Both the position numbers and the translations under genes were made by a program. From contig CAVQEZ010000005.1 of the NCBI GenBank assembly GCA_963711635.1, positions 62,001 to 126,000 on the forward strand: 64,000 nucleotides of DNA, written 5' to 3'. Below are positions 43,609-53,600 of this stretch, one piece after another; the stretch's first letter is position 1, and each line of letters begins with the position of its first letter. This stretch comes from CADEED01 sp963711635 (GTDB lineage: Bacteria; Pseudomonadota; Gammaproteobacteria; Steroidobacterales; Steroidobacteraceae). The notes beneath the pieces are model-generated. The model was not told the origin of the DNA, ran no database searches, and saw only the letters and a program-made list of their open reading frames with translations.

Positions 43609-44475
43609 ATGCTGACCGCGACCACGGTCGCCGAGGTGCGCGCGCAGGTGGCGCGCTGGCGCGAGGCGCACGAGCGCGTGGTGTTCGTGCCCACCATGGG
43701 CAACCTGCACGCCGGACACGTGAGCCTGATCGAAGCGGCGCGCGCCCACGGCAAGCGCTTCGTGGCCAGCATCTTCGTGAATCCCATGCAGTTCGGGCCG
43801 AACGAAGACTTCGCGCATTACCCGCGCACGCCCTCGCAGGACGCGCAGATGCTCGAGGCGGCCGGCTGCGATCTCATGTTCAGCCCCGAAGTGGGCGAGA
43901 TCTATCCGAACGGCGCCGCCAATTCCACGCGCATCGAAGTGCCGGGAATCTCGCGCATCCTGTGCGGCGAATTCCGCCCCGGGCATTTCGAGGGCGTGGC
44001 CACGGTGGTGGCCAAGCTGTTTCACATCGTCGATCCGGACGTGGCCATCTTCGGCGAGAAGGACTTTCAGCAGCTCACGGTGATACGCCGCATGGTGGCC
44101 GACCTGTGCCTGCGCGTGGAGATCGTCGGCGCGCCCACGGTGCGCGAAGCGGACGGCCTCGCCATGAGCTCGCGCAACCAGTACCTCTCCGCGGAGCAGC
44201 GCAGGCTCGCGCCGACCATCCACCGCCAGCTGCGGCAGGCGGTCGCGGCGCTCGAGTCCGGCGTGCGCGACTACGCGCGCATCGAGGGCACCGGCCGCGC
44301 CGCGCTGGACGCGGCGGGATTTCGCACCGACTACTTCAGCGTGCGCGATGCGCGCACGCTCGGCGAGGCACAGCCCGACACGCGCCAGTTCGCGGTGCTG
44401 ACCGCCGCGCGGCTGGGGAAGGCGCGCCTCATCGACAACTCTACAGTTCGACGCCTGAGGTCGTGGTCGGCATAG
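43609..44475 (+). CDS. panC: Pantothenate synthetase
   Basis: A 288-residue PanC, joining pantoate and beta-alanine with ATP. VVFVPTMGNLHAGHVSLIEA contains the HIGH motif, and ASIFVNPMQFGPNEDFAHYP, VATVVAKLFHIVDPDVAIFG and GLAMSSRNQYLSAEQRRLAP complete the site. The ATG at 43609 gives the family-length N terminus; the in-frame ATG at 43582 overlaps panB and is an alternative. The last ten residues (STVRRLRSWSA) look unlike the family, so a frame error may already be present near 44450, just before the G-rich block. Confidence 0.95.
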   Translation: MLTATTVAEVRAQVARWREAHERVVFVPTMGNLHAGHVSLIEAARAHGKRFVASIFVNPMQFGPNEDFAHYPRTPSQDAQMLEAAGCDLMFSPEVGEIYPNGAANSTRIEVPGISRILCGEFRPGHFEGVATVVAKLFHIVDPDVAIFGEKDFQQLTVIRRMVADLCLRVEIVGAPTVREADGLAMSSRNQYLSAEQRRLAPTIHRQLRQAVAALESGVRDYARIEGTGRAALDAAGFRTDYFSVRDARTLGEAQPDTRQFAVLTAARLGKARLIDNSTVRRLRSWSA

Positions 44476-44515
44476 TGACAGCAGCACTATCGCGTGCGGT
44501 GCTTTGGTTAGGTTG

Positions 44516-44690
44516 TTCCGCCGGCGCCGCGGGGGGGTGGGGGGGGGGGGTGGTACTTCGTGTGAGGGCACGCCGCGGGGGGTAGGTGTGGGGGGGGGTT
44601 TGGGGGGGGGTGTGTGGTGTGGGGTTGTGTGCCAGCGCCGCGTGTTTTATGTTGTGTAATTAGTGTGTGAATATGATTTTTTTTTTTGTT
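44516..44690. other. G-homopolymer low-complexity block, probable bad sequence
   Basis: About 175 bases between convergent panC and queG with several runs of eight or more G, GT repeats and a run of T near 44678. It has no coding potential and its composition is unlike anything else in the window. Frames are clean before it and broken every 100 bases after it. It looks like low-quality read ends at a contig join. The 3' end of queG is lost in it. Confidence 0.6.
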
Positions 44691-45786
44691 GGTGACGGGG
44701 GCTTCGCCGTGCCTGTTCCGCCAACGCCCACGCCACGTGTTCGCGCACCAGCGCGGAAGGATCGTCGCGCCGCGCATCGAGCGCCGCGAGGTTTGTCTGC
44801 GTCGCCGGCGCATTGCCCAGCGCCACGGCGATGTTGCGCAGCCAGCGCTCGTAGCCGATGCGCCGGATCGCCGAGCCTTCGGTGCGCTGCAGGAACTCCG
44901 CTTCGCGTCCAGGCGAACAGCTCGCGCCAGCGTGGCGTTGTCGAGCGCATTGCGCGCCTTGAAGTCCGGATGCGCGGCGCGCGCGCGCGAACTTGTTCCA
45001 CGGGCACACCAGCTGGCAGTCGTCGCAGCCGTAGATGCGGTTGCCCATCAGCGCGGCGCAGCTCCACGGGGATCGCGCCGTGCAGCTCGATGGTCAGATA
45101 GGAGATGCAGCGCCGCGCATCGAGCTGGTAGGGCGCGGTGATGGCGCCGGTGGGGCAGGCGGGAATGCAGGCCGAGCAGGTGCCGCAGTGCGCGCTGGCC
45201 GGCTTCGTCCACGGGCAGCGGCAGGTCGGTCAGGATCTCGCCGATGAAGAAGTACGAGCCGGCGTCGCGTGCGATCAGGTTGGTGTGTTTGCCGATCCAG
45301 CCCAGGCCGGCGTTGCGCGCCAGCGCCTTCTCGAGCACCGGCGCCGAGTCGACGAACACGCGATAACCCATGGGCCCGATGCGCTGCGACGATGTCGTCG
45401 GCCAGGCCCTGCAGGCGCGTTGCGCAACACCTTGTGATAGTCGCGGCCCAGCGCATAGCGCGACACGTAGGCGCGCGTCCGGGTCGGCAAGCGTCGCCAG
45501 GGCGTCGCGTCGGCGTCCTGCGGCCAGTAGTTCATGCGCGCCGACAGCACGCGCACCGTGCCCGGCACCAGCTCATCCGGGCGCGTGCGGCGCGTGCCGT
45601 GCTTGCGCCATGTAGCCCATCTCGCCGTGCCGGCCCTGCCCCAGCCAGCGATCGAGATGCGCGGCGTCGCTGCCGAGCTCGACGTCGCTGACGCCGCAGC
45701 GCGTCGAAGCCGCGCGCCTGCGCCAGCGCGACCAGGTCGTCCTTGAGCTCGCCGAGCTGCTGCGGGATTGCGCGGACGTCATGCAC
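44690..45786 (-). CDS. queG: Epoxyqueuosine reductase QueG (many frameshifts)
   Basis: The cobalamin- and Fe-S-dependent enzyme for the last step of queuosine tRNA modification. Family pieces occur in order across frames: GELKDDLVALAQARGFDAL, GRHGEMGYMAQARH, PGTVRVLSARMNYWPQDADA, LARNAGLGWIGKHTNLIARD, the first cluster CGTCSACIPACPTGAI, the second cluster CDDCQLVCPWNKFAR, and a HEAT-like tail SALVREHVAWALAEQA. At least six indels. The GTG at 45786 (VHDVRAIPQQLGELK) lies 7 bases after a -10-like box. The 3' end is unresolved because it enters the G-rich block. Confidence 0.85.
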
Positions 45787-45793
45787 GCGCGCC

Positions 45794-45801
45794 AGTATAC
45801 T
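45794..45801. promoter_or_regulatory. Palindromic -10 shared by queG and nnr
   Basis: AGTATACT is its own reverse complement, so TATACT reads on both strands. Plus strand: 8 bases to the nnr ATG (45810). Minus strand: 7 bases to the queG GTG (45786). Only 23 bases separate the two start codons and neither has a ribosome binding site. Confidence 0.5.
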
Positions 45802-45809
45802 TTCGCGCC

Positions 45810-47310
45810 ATGAACCGGCCGACCGCCATCTACTCCGCCGCGCAGGTGCGCGCGCTCGATGCGTTCGAGATCGAGAAGCGGCGCGTACCGGGCTTCACGC
45901 TGATGACGCGCGCCGCGCAGGCGGCGCTGGACCTGCTGCGGGCACGCTGGCCCCAGGCGCGGCGCCTGGCCGTGGTCTGCGGCGCCGGCAACAACGGCGG
46001 CGATGGCTACGTGCTGGCCCGTCTGGCCCAGGCTGCCGGGCTGGAAGACCCTGGTGCTGGCCGCCGCGCCGCCGGACAAGCTCAGCGGCGATGCGCGCCG
46101 CGCGCAGGAGGAGTGGCTGGCCGCCGGCGGCCGCGCGCATCCTTTCGCGGCCGACGCGCTGCTCGGGCTGCGACGTCATCGTCGATGCGTTGTTAGGCAT
46201 CGGCTTCGCGTCCGCCGGCGCGCGCCGAGACGCTGGCGGTGATCCGCGCCATCAATGCGGCGCGGCGTCCGGTGCTTGCGCTCGACATTCCCTCGGGCGT
46301 CGATGCCGACAGCGGCGCCGTGCACGAGGCGCGCGGTGCGCGCCGAGATCACGCTGAGCTTCGTCGGGTTCAAGTCCGGACTGTTCCTTGGCGCGGGCGC
46401 CGAGCACGCCGGCGTGGTGCTGCTCGACGATCTCGGCGTGGTGGCGCCGGCGCGGCGCGAGTTCGCGCCGCTCATGCGGCGCATCGACGAGAGCGAGCAT
46501 CGCGCTGGCGCTGCCGCGCCGCGCGCGCGACGCGCACAAGGGATCCAGCGGCCGCGTGCTGGTCGTCGGCGGCGGGCCGGGCATGCCGCGGCGCGCTGCG
46601 CCTGGCGGGCGAGGCCGCGCTGCGCGCCGGCGCGGGGCTGGTGACCGTGGCGGGTGCCGCCGAGAACCTCGTGGCGGTGACGGCCACGCGGCCCGAGCTC
46701 ATCTATCTACCGCGTGTCGAGCGTGACCAGCCTCGACGAGGCGCTGATGCGCGCGCCGACGTGCTCGCGATCGGGCCCGGGCCTGGGCACCGGCGACTGG
46801 GCGCAGCGGCTGTGGTCGCAGGCTGCGCTGGCCGCGCGGCAAGCCGACGGTCGTCGACGCCGATGCGCTCAACCTGCTGGCGCGCGACCCGGTCGAAGCT
46901 GCCGCCGGCTGGGTCATCACGCCGCATCCCGGCGAGGCCGCGCGGTTGTTAGGCGATCGACACCGCCGACGGTGCAGGCCGACCGGCTCGGCGCGGTGCG
47001 CGAGCTGCACGCGCGATACGGCGCGGTGAGCGTGCTCAAGGGCGCGGGCACGCTGGTGGCCGCGGCCGGCGACGCGCCGGATGTCGCCATCTGCGACCGC
47101 GGCAATCCCGGCATGGCCACGGCGGGCATGGGCGACGTGCTCACCGGGCGTGATCGCGGGACTGCGCGCGCAGGTCGCGACAGCGCGCTGGCCGCGCGCG
47201 TCGGCGTGCTGGTGCATGCGCTGGCCGGCGATTCGGCCGCGCAGCGCGGACAGCGCGGCCTGATCGCCAGCGACGTCATCGCGGAGCTGCGCGGCTGGGT
47301 GAATCCGTGA
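45810..47310 (+). CDS. nnr: Bifunctional NAD(P)HX epimerase/dehydratase (many frameshifts)
   Basis: A metabolite-repair enzyme that restores hydrated NAD(P)H. The N-terminal epimerase domain shows LAVVCGAGNNGGDGYVLARL, CDVIVDALLGIGF and VLALDIPSGVDADSGAV, then TLSFVGFKSGLFLGAGAEHA. The C-terminal dehydratase domain shows GSSGRVLVVGGGPGMP, GEAALRAGAGLVTVAGAAEN, GWVITPHPGEAARLLG and NPGMATAGMGDVLTG, ending LIASDVIAELRGWVNP. Around nine one-base frame changes, mostly extra G or C. The stop overlaps the tsaE GTG. Confidence 0.88.
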
Positions 47311-47761
47311 GCGCGGCGACGTCTGGATCACGCGCAGCGGCGAGGAAACCGAAGCGCTGGCCGCGCGACTGTTGGGCACGCCGCCGGATCGCGGCGCCCT
47401 GCCGCGTGGTGACGCTGTCCGGCGAACTCGGGCGCCGGCAAGTCGACTTTCGCGCGCGGCGCGCTGCGCGCGCTCGGCGTCACGGGTCCCATCAAGAGCC
47501 CGAGCTACACGTTGCTCGAGACCTACGAGCTGCCGGCGCGTCGACACGCGGTGCATCTGGACCTGTACCGGCTGAACGATCCCGGACGAACTCGAGCATC
47601 TGGGACTGGCCGACTACCACCGGCCCGGGTTTCTGTGGCTGATCGAATGGCCGGAACGAGGTGCCGGGCGGTTGCCGCGCGGCCGACCTGGAGTTCGAGT
47701 TTTCGATCGTCGAGACGGTCATCGAATCGAGAGGATTGAAACTTTTAGCCGACATAAGTAA
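47307..47761 (+). CDS. tsaE: tRNA threonylcarbamoyladenosine ATPase TsaE (frameshifted)
   Basis: TsaE is the small ATPase of the t6A tRNA modification complex. Pieces in order are TRSGEETEALAARLLG (after one base correction), VVTLSGELG then AGKSTFARGALRALGV (P-loop), GPIKSPSYTLLETYELPARR, HAVHLDLYRLNDP, then DELEHLGLADYH and LWLIEWPE. The best end is the TAA at 47759-47761 (HRIERIETFSRHK). Single extra G residues at about 47430 and 47585 explain two breaks. It lies between nnr and the amidase as in E. coli. Confidence 0.85.
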
Positions 47762-47832
47762 ATTGCGCCGCAGCTCAGGCGTTGAACTCCATGATGGGGA
47801 AGGGTTTTTTGGGGATCGAAACCGGCGCGTCC

Positions 47833-49070
47833 ATGCGCGCTCTGCTGACGCTGCTCGCGTCCGTTGCGGGAGTCTCCGGCAAGCTCGTCGCCGCTGAAAT
47901 CCGCGACGTGCGCATCGCCGCCACCGACACCGGCACGCGCGTGGTGCTCGATCTGTCGGCGCCCGCCAAACACAAAGCTTTCCTGTTAGACGAGCCCGGC
48001 CGCGTCGTCCTCGACGTGGCGAAGTCGTCGCCTGAAGTCGAAACTGCCCGCGGCGCGAAGGCGTCGATCACCGCGATGCGCTCCGGCAAGTTGCCGAAGA
48101 GCGGGTTGCGCCTGGTGTTCGAAGTCAAGGGCCCGGTGACCATCCAGACTTCGACGCGGCGGCGACCGCCGGCGATGCCGGCATCGCCTGGTGCTCGACA
48201 TCGCGCACCGGGCTCGGGCGCTGCGCCGGCGTGCGTCGGCTGCGCCGGTGACGCCGGCGGCGCCGGCGGCGCCCGTGGCCATCCGTCCCGCGCACGCGCC
48301 CAGCGAATCCGGGCGCGACATCGTCGATCGCGATCGACGCCGGCCACGGCGGCGTCGATCCCGGGCGCATCCGGGCGAACGCGGCACGCGCGAGAAGGAC
48401 GTGGTGCTCGCGATCGCGAAGGTGCTCGCGGCGCGCATCAACGCCGAGCCCGGCATGAAGGCCGTGCTCACGCGCGACGGCGACTACTTCATCACGCTGC
48501 GGGAGCGCAACACGCGCGCGCGGCGCGCCAAGGCGGACCTGTTCGTCTCGATCCACGCCGATGCCATCGCCAATCCGCGACGTGTCGGGCTCGTCGGTGT
48601 ACGTGCTCTCCGATCGCGGCGCGTCGAGCGAAGCCGCGCGCTGGCTGGCCGAGCGCGAGAACGCGGCCGACCTCAAGGGCGGCGTCAAGCTCGACGACAA
48701 GGACGCGACGCTCGCCAACGTGCTGCTCGACCTGTCGCAGACCGCGAGCATCTCCGCGAGCATGGTGGCCGCGGAGAACGTGCTGAAGGCGCTGGACCGC
48801 ATCGGCGAGGTGCGCAAGCCGCGCGTGCAGCAGGCGGGATTCGTGGTGCTCAAGTCGCCGGACATTCCGTCGATGCTGGTCGAGACCGCGTTCATCTCGA
48901 ATCGCGAAGACGAGCGCAAGCTGTCGCAGCCGGCGCATCGCGCCAAGCTCGCCAACGCCATCTTCGCGGGCATCGAGCAGTACTTTCAGGGCAATGCGCC
49001 CGACGGCACGCGGCTGGCGGCGGCGCGCCGCAGCGCCGGGCGCCGGCGCGCAGGTCGAACTGCGCAGTAG
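47833..49070 (+). CDS. amiC: N-acetylmuramoyl-L-alanine amidase, AmiB/AmiC type (frameshifted)
   Basis: A periplasmic Zn amidase for daughter-cell separation. MRALLTLLASVAGVSGKLVA is the signal peptide. The AMIN domain reads EIRDVRIAATDTGTRVVLDL and KSGLRLVFEVKGPVTIQTST. After an Ala/Pro linker the Amidase_3 domain appears in three frames: IAIDAGHGG (Zn His), GTREKDVVLAIAKVLAARIN, KADLFVSIHADAIANP (second His), GGVKLDDKDATLANVLLDLS and IPSMLVETAFISNREDERKL (catalytic Glu). No LysM domain is seen before the stop at 49070. A TTG-started extension from 47782 is possible. Confidence 0.87.
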
Positions 49071-49107
49071 GACAGCCGCCTTGCCGGCGTGGTCCTGGCG
49101 CGGCCTA

Positions 49108-49113
49108 CATACT
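49108..49113 (+). promoter_or_regulatory. -10-like box of mutL, leaderless arrangement
   Basis: CATACT, then GCGCGGCC, then the mutL ATG (49122). Almost the same string, TATACTGCGCGG, precedes otsB. Confidence 0.35.
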
Positions 49114-49121
49114 GCGCGGCC

Positions 49122-50904
49122 ATGCCCATCCGCGTACTCGACAACCATCTCATCGATCAGATCGCCGCCGGCGAGGTCATCGAGCGGCCCGCTTCCATCG
49201 TCAAGGAGCTGGTGGAGAACAGCCTCGACGCCGGCGCGCAGAGCGTCGAAGTCGAGATCGAGGCGGGCGGCGTGCGGCTCACGCGCGTGCGCGACGACGG
49301 CAGCGGCATTCCCGCCGCCGAGCTGCGCGCTCGCGCTGTCGCGCCATGCGACCAGCAAGATCTCCACCGCCGACGATCTCGGCGCGATCACCACGCTGGG
49401 GTTCCGCGGCGAAGCGCTGCCCTCGATCGCGTCGGTGTCGCGCTTCGAGATCACGTCGCGCCACGTGGACGCGGACCGCGGCGCCAGCGTGAGCGTCGAC
49501 GCGCGGCAGCGGTCGGCGAGCCGCGCCCGCCGCGCATCCGCCCGGCACCACCATCGAAGTGCGCGACCTGTTCTTCAACCTGCCGGCGCGGCGCAAGTTC
49601 CTGCGCAGCGAAGTCACCGAGCAGGGCCACATCGTGCGGCTGCTCGAGCGGCTCGCGCTGTCGCGCGACGACGTGGCGTTCCGGCTGCGCAGCGGCTCGC
49701 GCACGTTGTTCGACGCGCCGGCGCTGAAGTCGACGGGCGGCGATGGCGCGACCGCCGACTCGGCGCGCATCGTCGGGCAGGAGTTCGTCGAGCGCGCGCT
49801 CGAGCTCGAACATTCCGGCGGGCCCGGTGCGCATGTCCGGCTGGATCGGCGCGCCGTCCGCCGCGCGCGCCACGTCCGATCTGCAGTTCTGGTTCGTCAA
49901 CGGCCGCGCGGTGCGCGACCGCCTGCTCATGAACGCCGTGCGGCTCGGCTATCGCGACGTGCTGTATCGCGGCCGGCAGCCGGCCTACGTGCTGTACCTC
50001 GACATCGATCCGGCGCTCGTCGACGTGAACGCGCATCCGCAGAAACTCGAAGTGCGCTTCCGCGACAGCCGCCAGATCCACGACTTCGTGTTCCGCGCCG
50101 TCGAACGCAAGCTGGCGGCACGAAGCCCGGCGGCGAGCGCGCGTGCCGCCGGCGTGCGACCGGCATCGGCGGACATGCGACACCGCAGCCCACGCCGCTG
50201 GCATCTGCGCGCGGCCGATGCCGGCGCGCCGCCCGGCGTCTGGGCGGTGGCGCGAGGCATTGTGCGGCGCGAGCAGGCGGCGGACTACGCCGCATCCGCC
50301 GGGATGCGCGGCCATCACGGTCGGCGCCAGCCGCTGGGCGAGGCGCTCGCGCAGGTGCATGGCATCTACATCCTGGCGCAGAACGAGCAGGGCCTGGTGC
50401 TGGTGGACATGCATGCGGCGCACGAGCGCGTGCTGTACGAGAAGCTCAAGGCGCAGGCGGGGCAGCGTGCCGACGCAGCTGCTGCTCGCGCCGGTCACCG
50501 TCGAACTGAAGGTCGACGAGCTCGATGCGCTGATGGCGCAGCGCGAGGAGTGGCGCGCCGCCGGGCTTCGAGCTCGAGCGGCTGGCGCCCGAGACGCTGG
50601 TGGTGCGCTCGGTGCCGGCGCATGCTGCCGCGCGAGGACATCGCGGCGCTGGTGCGCGACGTGGTCGGCGACGTGGCCGCGGACGGCGCCGCCATCATCT
50701 CGACGGCGCCACCGACCGGTTGTTAGGCACCATCGCCTGCCGTTCGGCGATCCACGCGCACCGCCGGCTGACGCTGCCGGAGATGAATGCGCTGCTGCGC
50801 CAGATGGAGCAGACGCCGCGCGCCGACCAGTGCAATCACGGCCGGCCGACCTGGACGCAGGTGAGCCTGCCGAGCTCGACCGCATGTTCCTGCGCGGCCG
50901 ATGA
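49122..50904 (+). CDS. mutL: DNA mismatch repair protein MutL (many frameshifts)
   Basis: A GHKL ATPase that links mismatch recognition to strand incision. MPIRVLDNHLIDQIAAGEVI, ERPASIVKELVENSLDAGAQ and VRDDGSGIPAAELRA give the ATP site. LGAITTLGFRGEALPSIASV is motif III. DLFFNLPARRKFLRSEVTEQ and VNAHPQKLEVRFRDSRQIHD follow. The C-terminal dimerisation half contains GEALAQVHGIYILAQNEQGL and VLVDMHAAHERVLYEKLKAQ, ending CNHGRPTWTQ and ELDRMFLRGR. At least eight one-base frame changes. TGATG overlap with miaA. Confidence 0.92.
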
Positions 50905-51845
50905 TGCGACCGCGACCGTCAAGCGGCACCCGGCACCCCCATCGCGGTGCTGACCGGGCCCACGGGCACGGGCAAGAGCGACTTCGCGCTGCGGCTGGCG
51001 CGCGAGTTTCCGATCGAGATCGTGAGCGTCGACTCGGCGCAGGTGTATCGCGGGCTCGACATCGGCAGCGCCAAGCCGCGCGCGGAAACGCGCGCGGCCG
51101 TGCCGCATCACCTGCATCGATCTGGTCGAGCCCGGCGCGAGCTATTCGGCGGGGCAGTTCGTGCGCGACGCGGCGCGTGCCATCGCCGACATCGAAGCGC
51201 GCGGGCGAGGTGCCGCTGCTGGTCGGCGGCACGATGCTGTACCTGCGCGCGCTGATCGGCGGCATCGCGGCGCTGCCGCGAGGCCGAGCCGAGCAGTCCG
51301 CGCCGACATCGATGCCGAGGCCGCGCGCGTCGGCTGGCCGGCCATGCACGCGCGGCTGGCGGCGTCGATCCGCGCCGCGGCGGCGCGCATCCACCCCAAC
51401 GATGCGCAGCGCATCCAGCGCGCGCTCGAGGTGTTCGCGATGCGACGGGCGGCCCATCTCGGAGCTGCAGGCGGCGACGCAAGTCGCCGCTCGGCGCGCG
51501 AGTTTCTGCGTCGTCGCGCGCTGGTGCCGGCGACCGCGCGCGGCTGCACGAGGCGCTGGCGCAGCGCTTCGAGCAGATGATGGCGGCGGGGTTGCTCGAC
51601 GAGGTTCGCGGCGCTGTATGCGCGCGGCGACCTGACCGACGAGCATCCGGCGATCCGCGCGGTCGGTTATCGCCAGCTCTGGTCGCATCTTGGCGGGAAG
51701 GTATCCGCTCGACGACGGCGGTGACGAGCGCGCGTCGCAGCGACGCGTCAACTCGCCAAGCGGCAGATGACCTGGCTGCGCTCGATGCCCAACATCCAGC
51801 GTCGTCGATCCCTATGATGCACAAAGCTTTGTAGGCGTCCGCTGA
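50901..51845 (+). CDS. miaA: tRNA dimethylallyltransferase (many frameshifts)
   Basis: MiaA adds the prenyl group to A37 of tRNAs reading UNN codons. LTGPTGTGKSDFALRLAREF is the P-loop and IEIVSVDSAQVYRGLDIGSA the following motif. Then DLVEPGASYSAGQFVRDA and PLLVGGTMLYLRALIGGIAA. The rest, HPNDAQRIQRALEVFAMR, RLHEALAQRFEQMMAAGLLD and LAKRQMTWLRSMPNIQR, is spread over frames. The best end is the TGA at 51843-51845 (QSFVGVR) after one correction; an uncorrected frame would stop at 51834. Confidence 0.88.
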
Positions 51846-51949
51846 ATCCCTGATGCGGCGTTCTGCCTCCTTTGAGTGCGTTGCCGGCTGTAGGGACGCC
51901 GTGGTATGCTCGCGGCCGTACGGCTTGCTTGAAAAATAAGGAGAACGTC

Positions 51950-52204
51950 ATGGCCAAGGGCCAGTCACTGCAGGACCCGTTTCTGAATACTTTGCGCAAG
52001 GAACGTATCCCGGTGTCGATCTATCTGGTGAATGGAATCAAGCTGCAAGGCCAGATCGATTCGTTTGATCAGTTCGTCGTGCTACTCAAGAACAGCGTGA
52101 GCCAGATGGTTTACAAACACGCGATTTCGACAGTTGTCCCGGCGCGTAACGTGCGCATCACCAACGAAGACGGAACGACGATCGAGGCGGTCGCCGGCGA
52201 GTGA
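51950..52204 (+). CDS. hfq: RNA chaperone Hfq
   Basis: An 84-residue Hfq in a clean frame, despite lying in an error-rich stretch. MAKGQSLQDPFLNTLRKERI and PVSIYLVNGIKLQGQIDSFD form Sm1, and QMVYKHAISTVVPARNVRI contains the Sm2 YKHAIS. The C-terminal tail is short compared with the 102-residue E. coli protein. A strong ribosome binding site (AAGGAGAA) precedes the ATG, unlike most starts here. TATGCT at 51904-51909 may be its -10 box, giving a leader of about 35 bases. Confidence 0.97.
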   Translation: MAKGQSLQDPFLNTLRKERIPVSIYLVNGIKLQGQIDSFDQFVVLLKNSVSQMVYKHAISTVVPARNVRITNEDGTTIEAVAGE

Positions 52205-52251
52205 TTTCCGCGCGTCGCACGCGTTTCCGTCTTCCACTCGAGAGTTCAAAA

Positions 52252-53599
52252 TTGTTCGAGCGACCACGCGCAGGTGAGCGGGCCGTGCTCGTGCGCCTTG
52301 GCATAGGCGCACCCGCGGATCCCGAAGACATCCAGGAGTTCGAAGCAGCTCGCGCGCTCGGCCGGCGCCATTCCCGTCGCGAACATCGGCGGCCGACGCG
52401 ATCGTCCCGATCCGCGCTTCTTCGTGGGCAGCGGCAAGGCCGACGAGATCCGCGCCGTCGCCGCCGCGCACAACGCCGAGGTGGTGCTGTTCGATCATCC
52501 GCTGTCGCCCTCGCAGGAACGCAATCTCGAGAAGCTCATCGAGCGGCGCGTGCTCGATCGCTCGGGACTGATCCTCGACATCTTCGCGCAGCGCGCGCGC
52601 AGCCACGAAGGCAAGCTCGAAGTGGAGCTCGCGCAGCTCAAGCACATCGCCTCGCGCCTGGTGCGCGGCTGGACCCACCTCGAGCGTCAGCGCGGTGGCG
52701 GCATCGGCAACCGCGGTCCCGGCGAAACGCAGCTCGAAACCGACCGCCGGCTGCTCGGCAAGCGCGTCAAGACGCTGACCGCGCGCCTCGAGAAGATCAA
52801 ACAGCAGCGCGAGACCGGCCGCCAGCAGCGCGCCGAAATTCCCGTTCCGTCGCTGGCGCTGGTGGGTTACACCAATGCCGGCAAATCGACACTGTTCCGC
52901 GCGCTGACCGGCGCCGATGCCTACGTCGCCGACCAGTTGTTCGCGACGCTCGATCCCACCGTGCGCCGCATCGTGCTGCCGGGTAATACCCAGGTGGTGG
53001 TCGCCGACACCGTCGGATTCATCCGCGAGCTGCCGCACGAGCTGGTGGCGGCGTTCCAGTCGACGCTCACCGAGGCGCGCGAGGCCACGCTGCTGCTGCA
53101 CGTGGTCGACGTCAGCGATCCGCGGCGCGACGAACACATCGACGAAGTGAACCGCGTGCTGGCCGAAATCGGCGCCGCCGACCTGCCGCAGATCCTGGTG
53201 TTCAACAAGATCGACCGCATCGAGGCGCGAGCCGCGCATCGAACGCGACGAATCCGGCCGCGTGAGCCACGTCTGGCTGTCGGCATGCCAAGGCGAGGGC
53301 CTCGACGCTGCTGCGCGACGCGCGTCGCCGAGCGCCTGGCGCGCGTGGCGCGGCGGGCGACGCTGCGGTTGCCGGTGTCCGCCGGCGAGGTGCGCGCCCG
53401 GCTGTATGCGGCCAACCTGGTGCTGGCCGAGCGCATCGCCGAAGACGGCGCCTTCGAGATCGACACGGAACTCTCGGAATTCGAGCTGCTCAAATGGGCG
53501 CGCGAGCCCGGCGTCGAAATTCTGACGCTTGCGGACGACTCAACTTGTACGCCCGCAAGTGCCTACCTACAATCGTCGCCCGCCTTGCGAAGCAGCTGA
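52252..53599 (+). CDS. hflX: GTPase HflX (frameshifted)
   Basis: A ribosome-splitting and ribosome-associated GTPase. The start LFERPRAGERAVLVRLGIG is the normal family N terminus and begins with TTG 52252; a GTG at 52201 overlapping hfq is the alternative. After one break near 52360, DPRFFVGSGKADEIRAVAAA through GNRGPGETQLETDRRLLGKR is clean. SLALVGYTNAGKSTLFRALT (G1), ADTVGFIRELPHELVAAFQS (G3) and ILVFNKIDRIE (G4) are intact. Frame changes near 53228 and 53310 precede the C-terminal part. Stop at 53599. Confidence 0.92.
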
Positions 53600-53600
53600 C

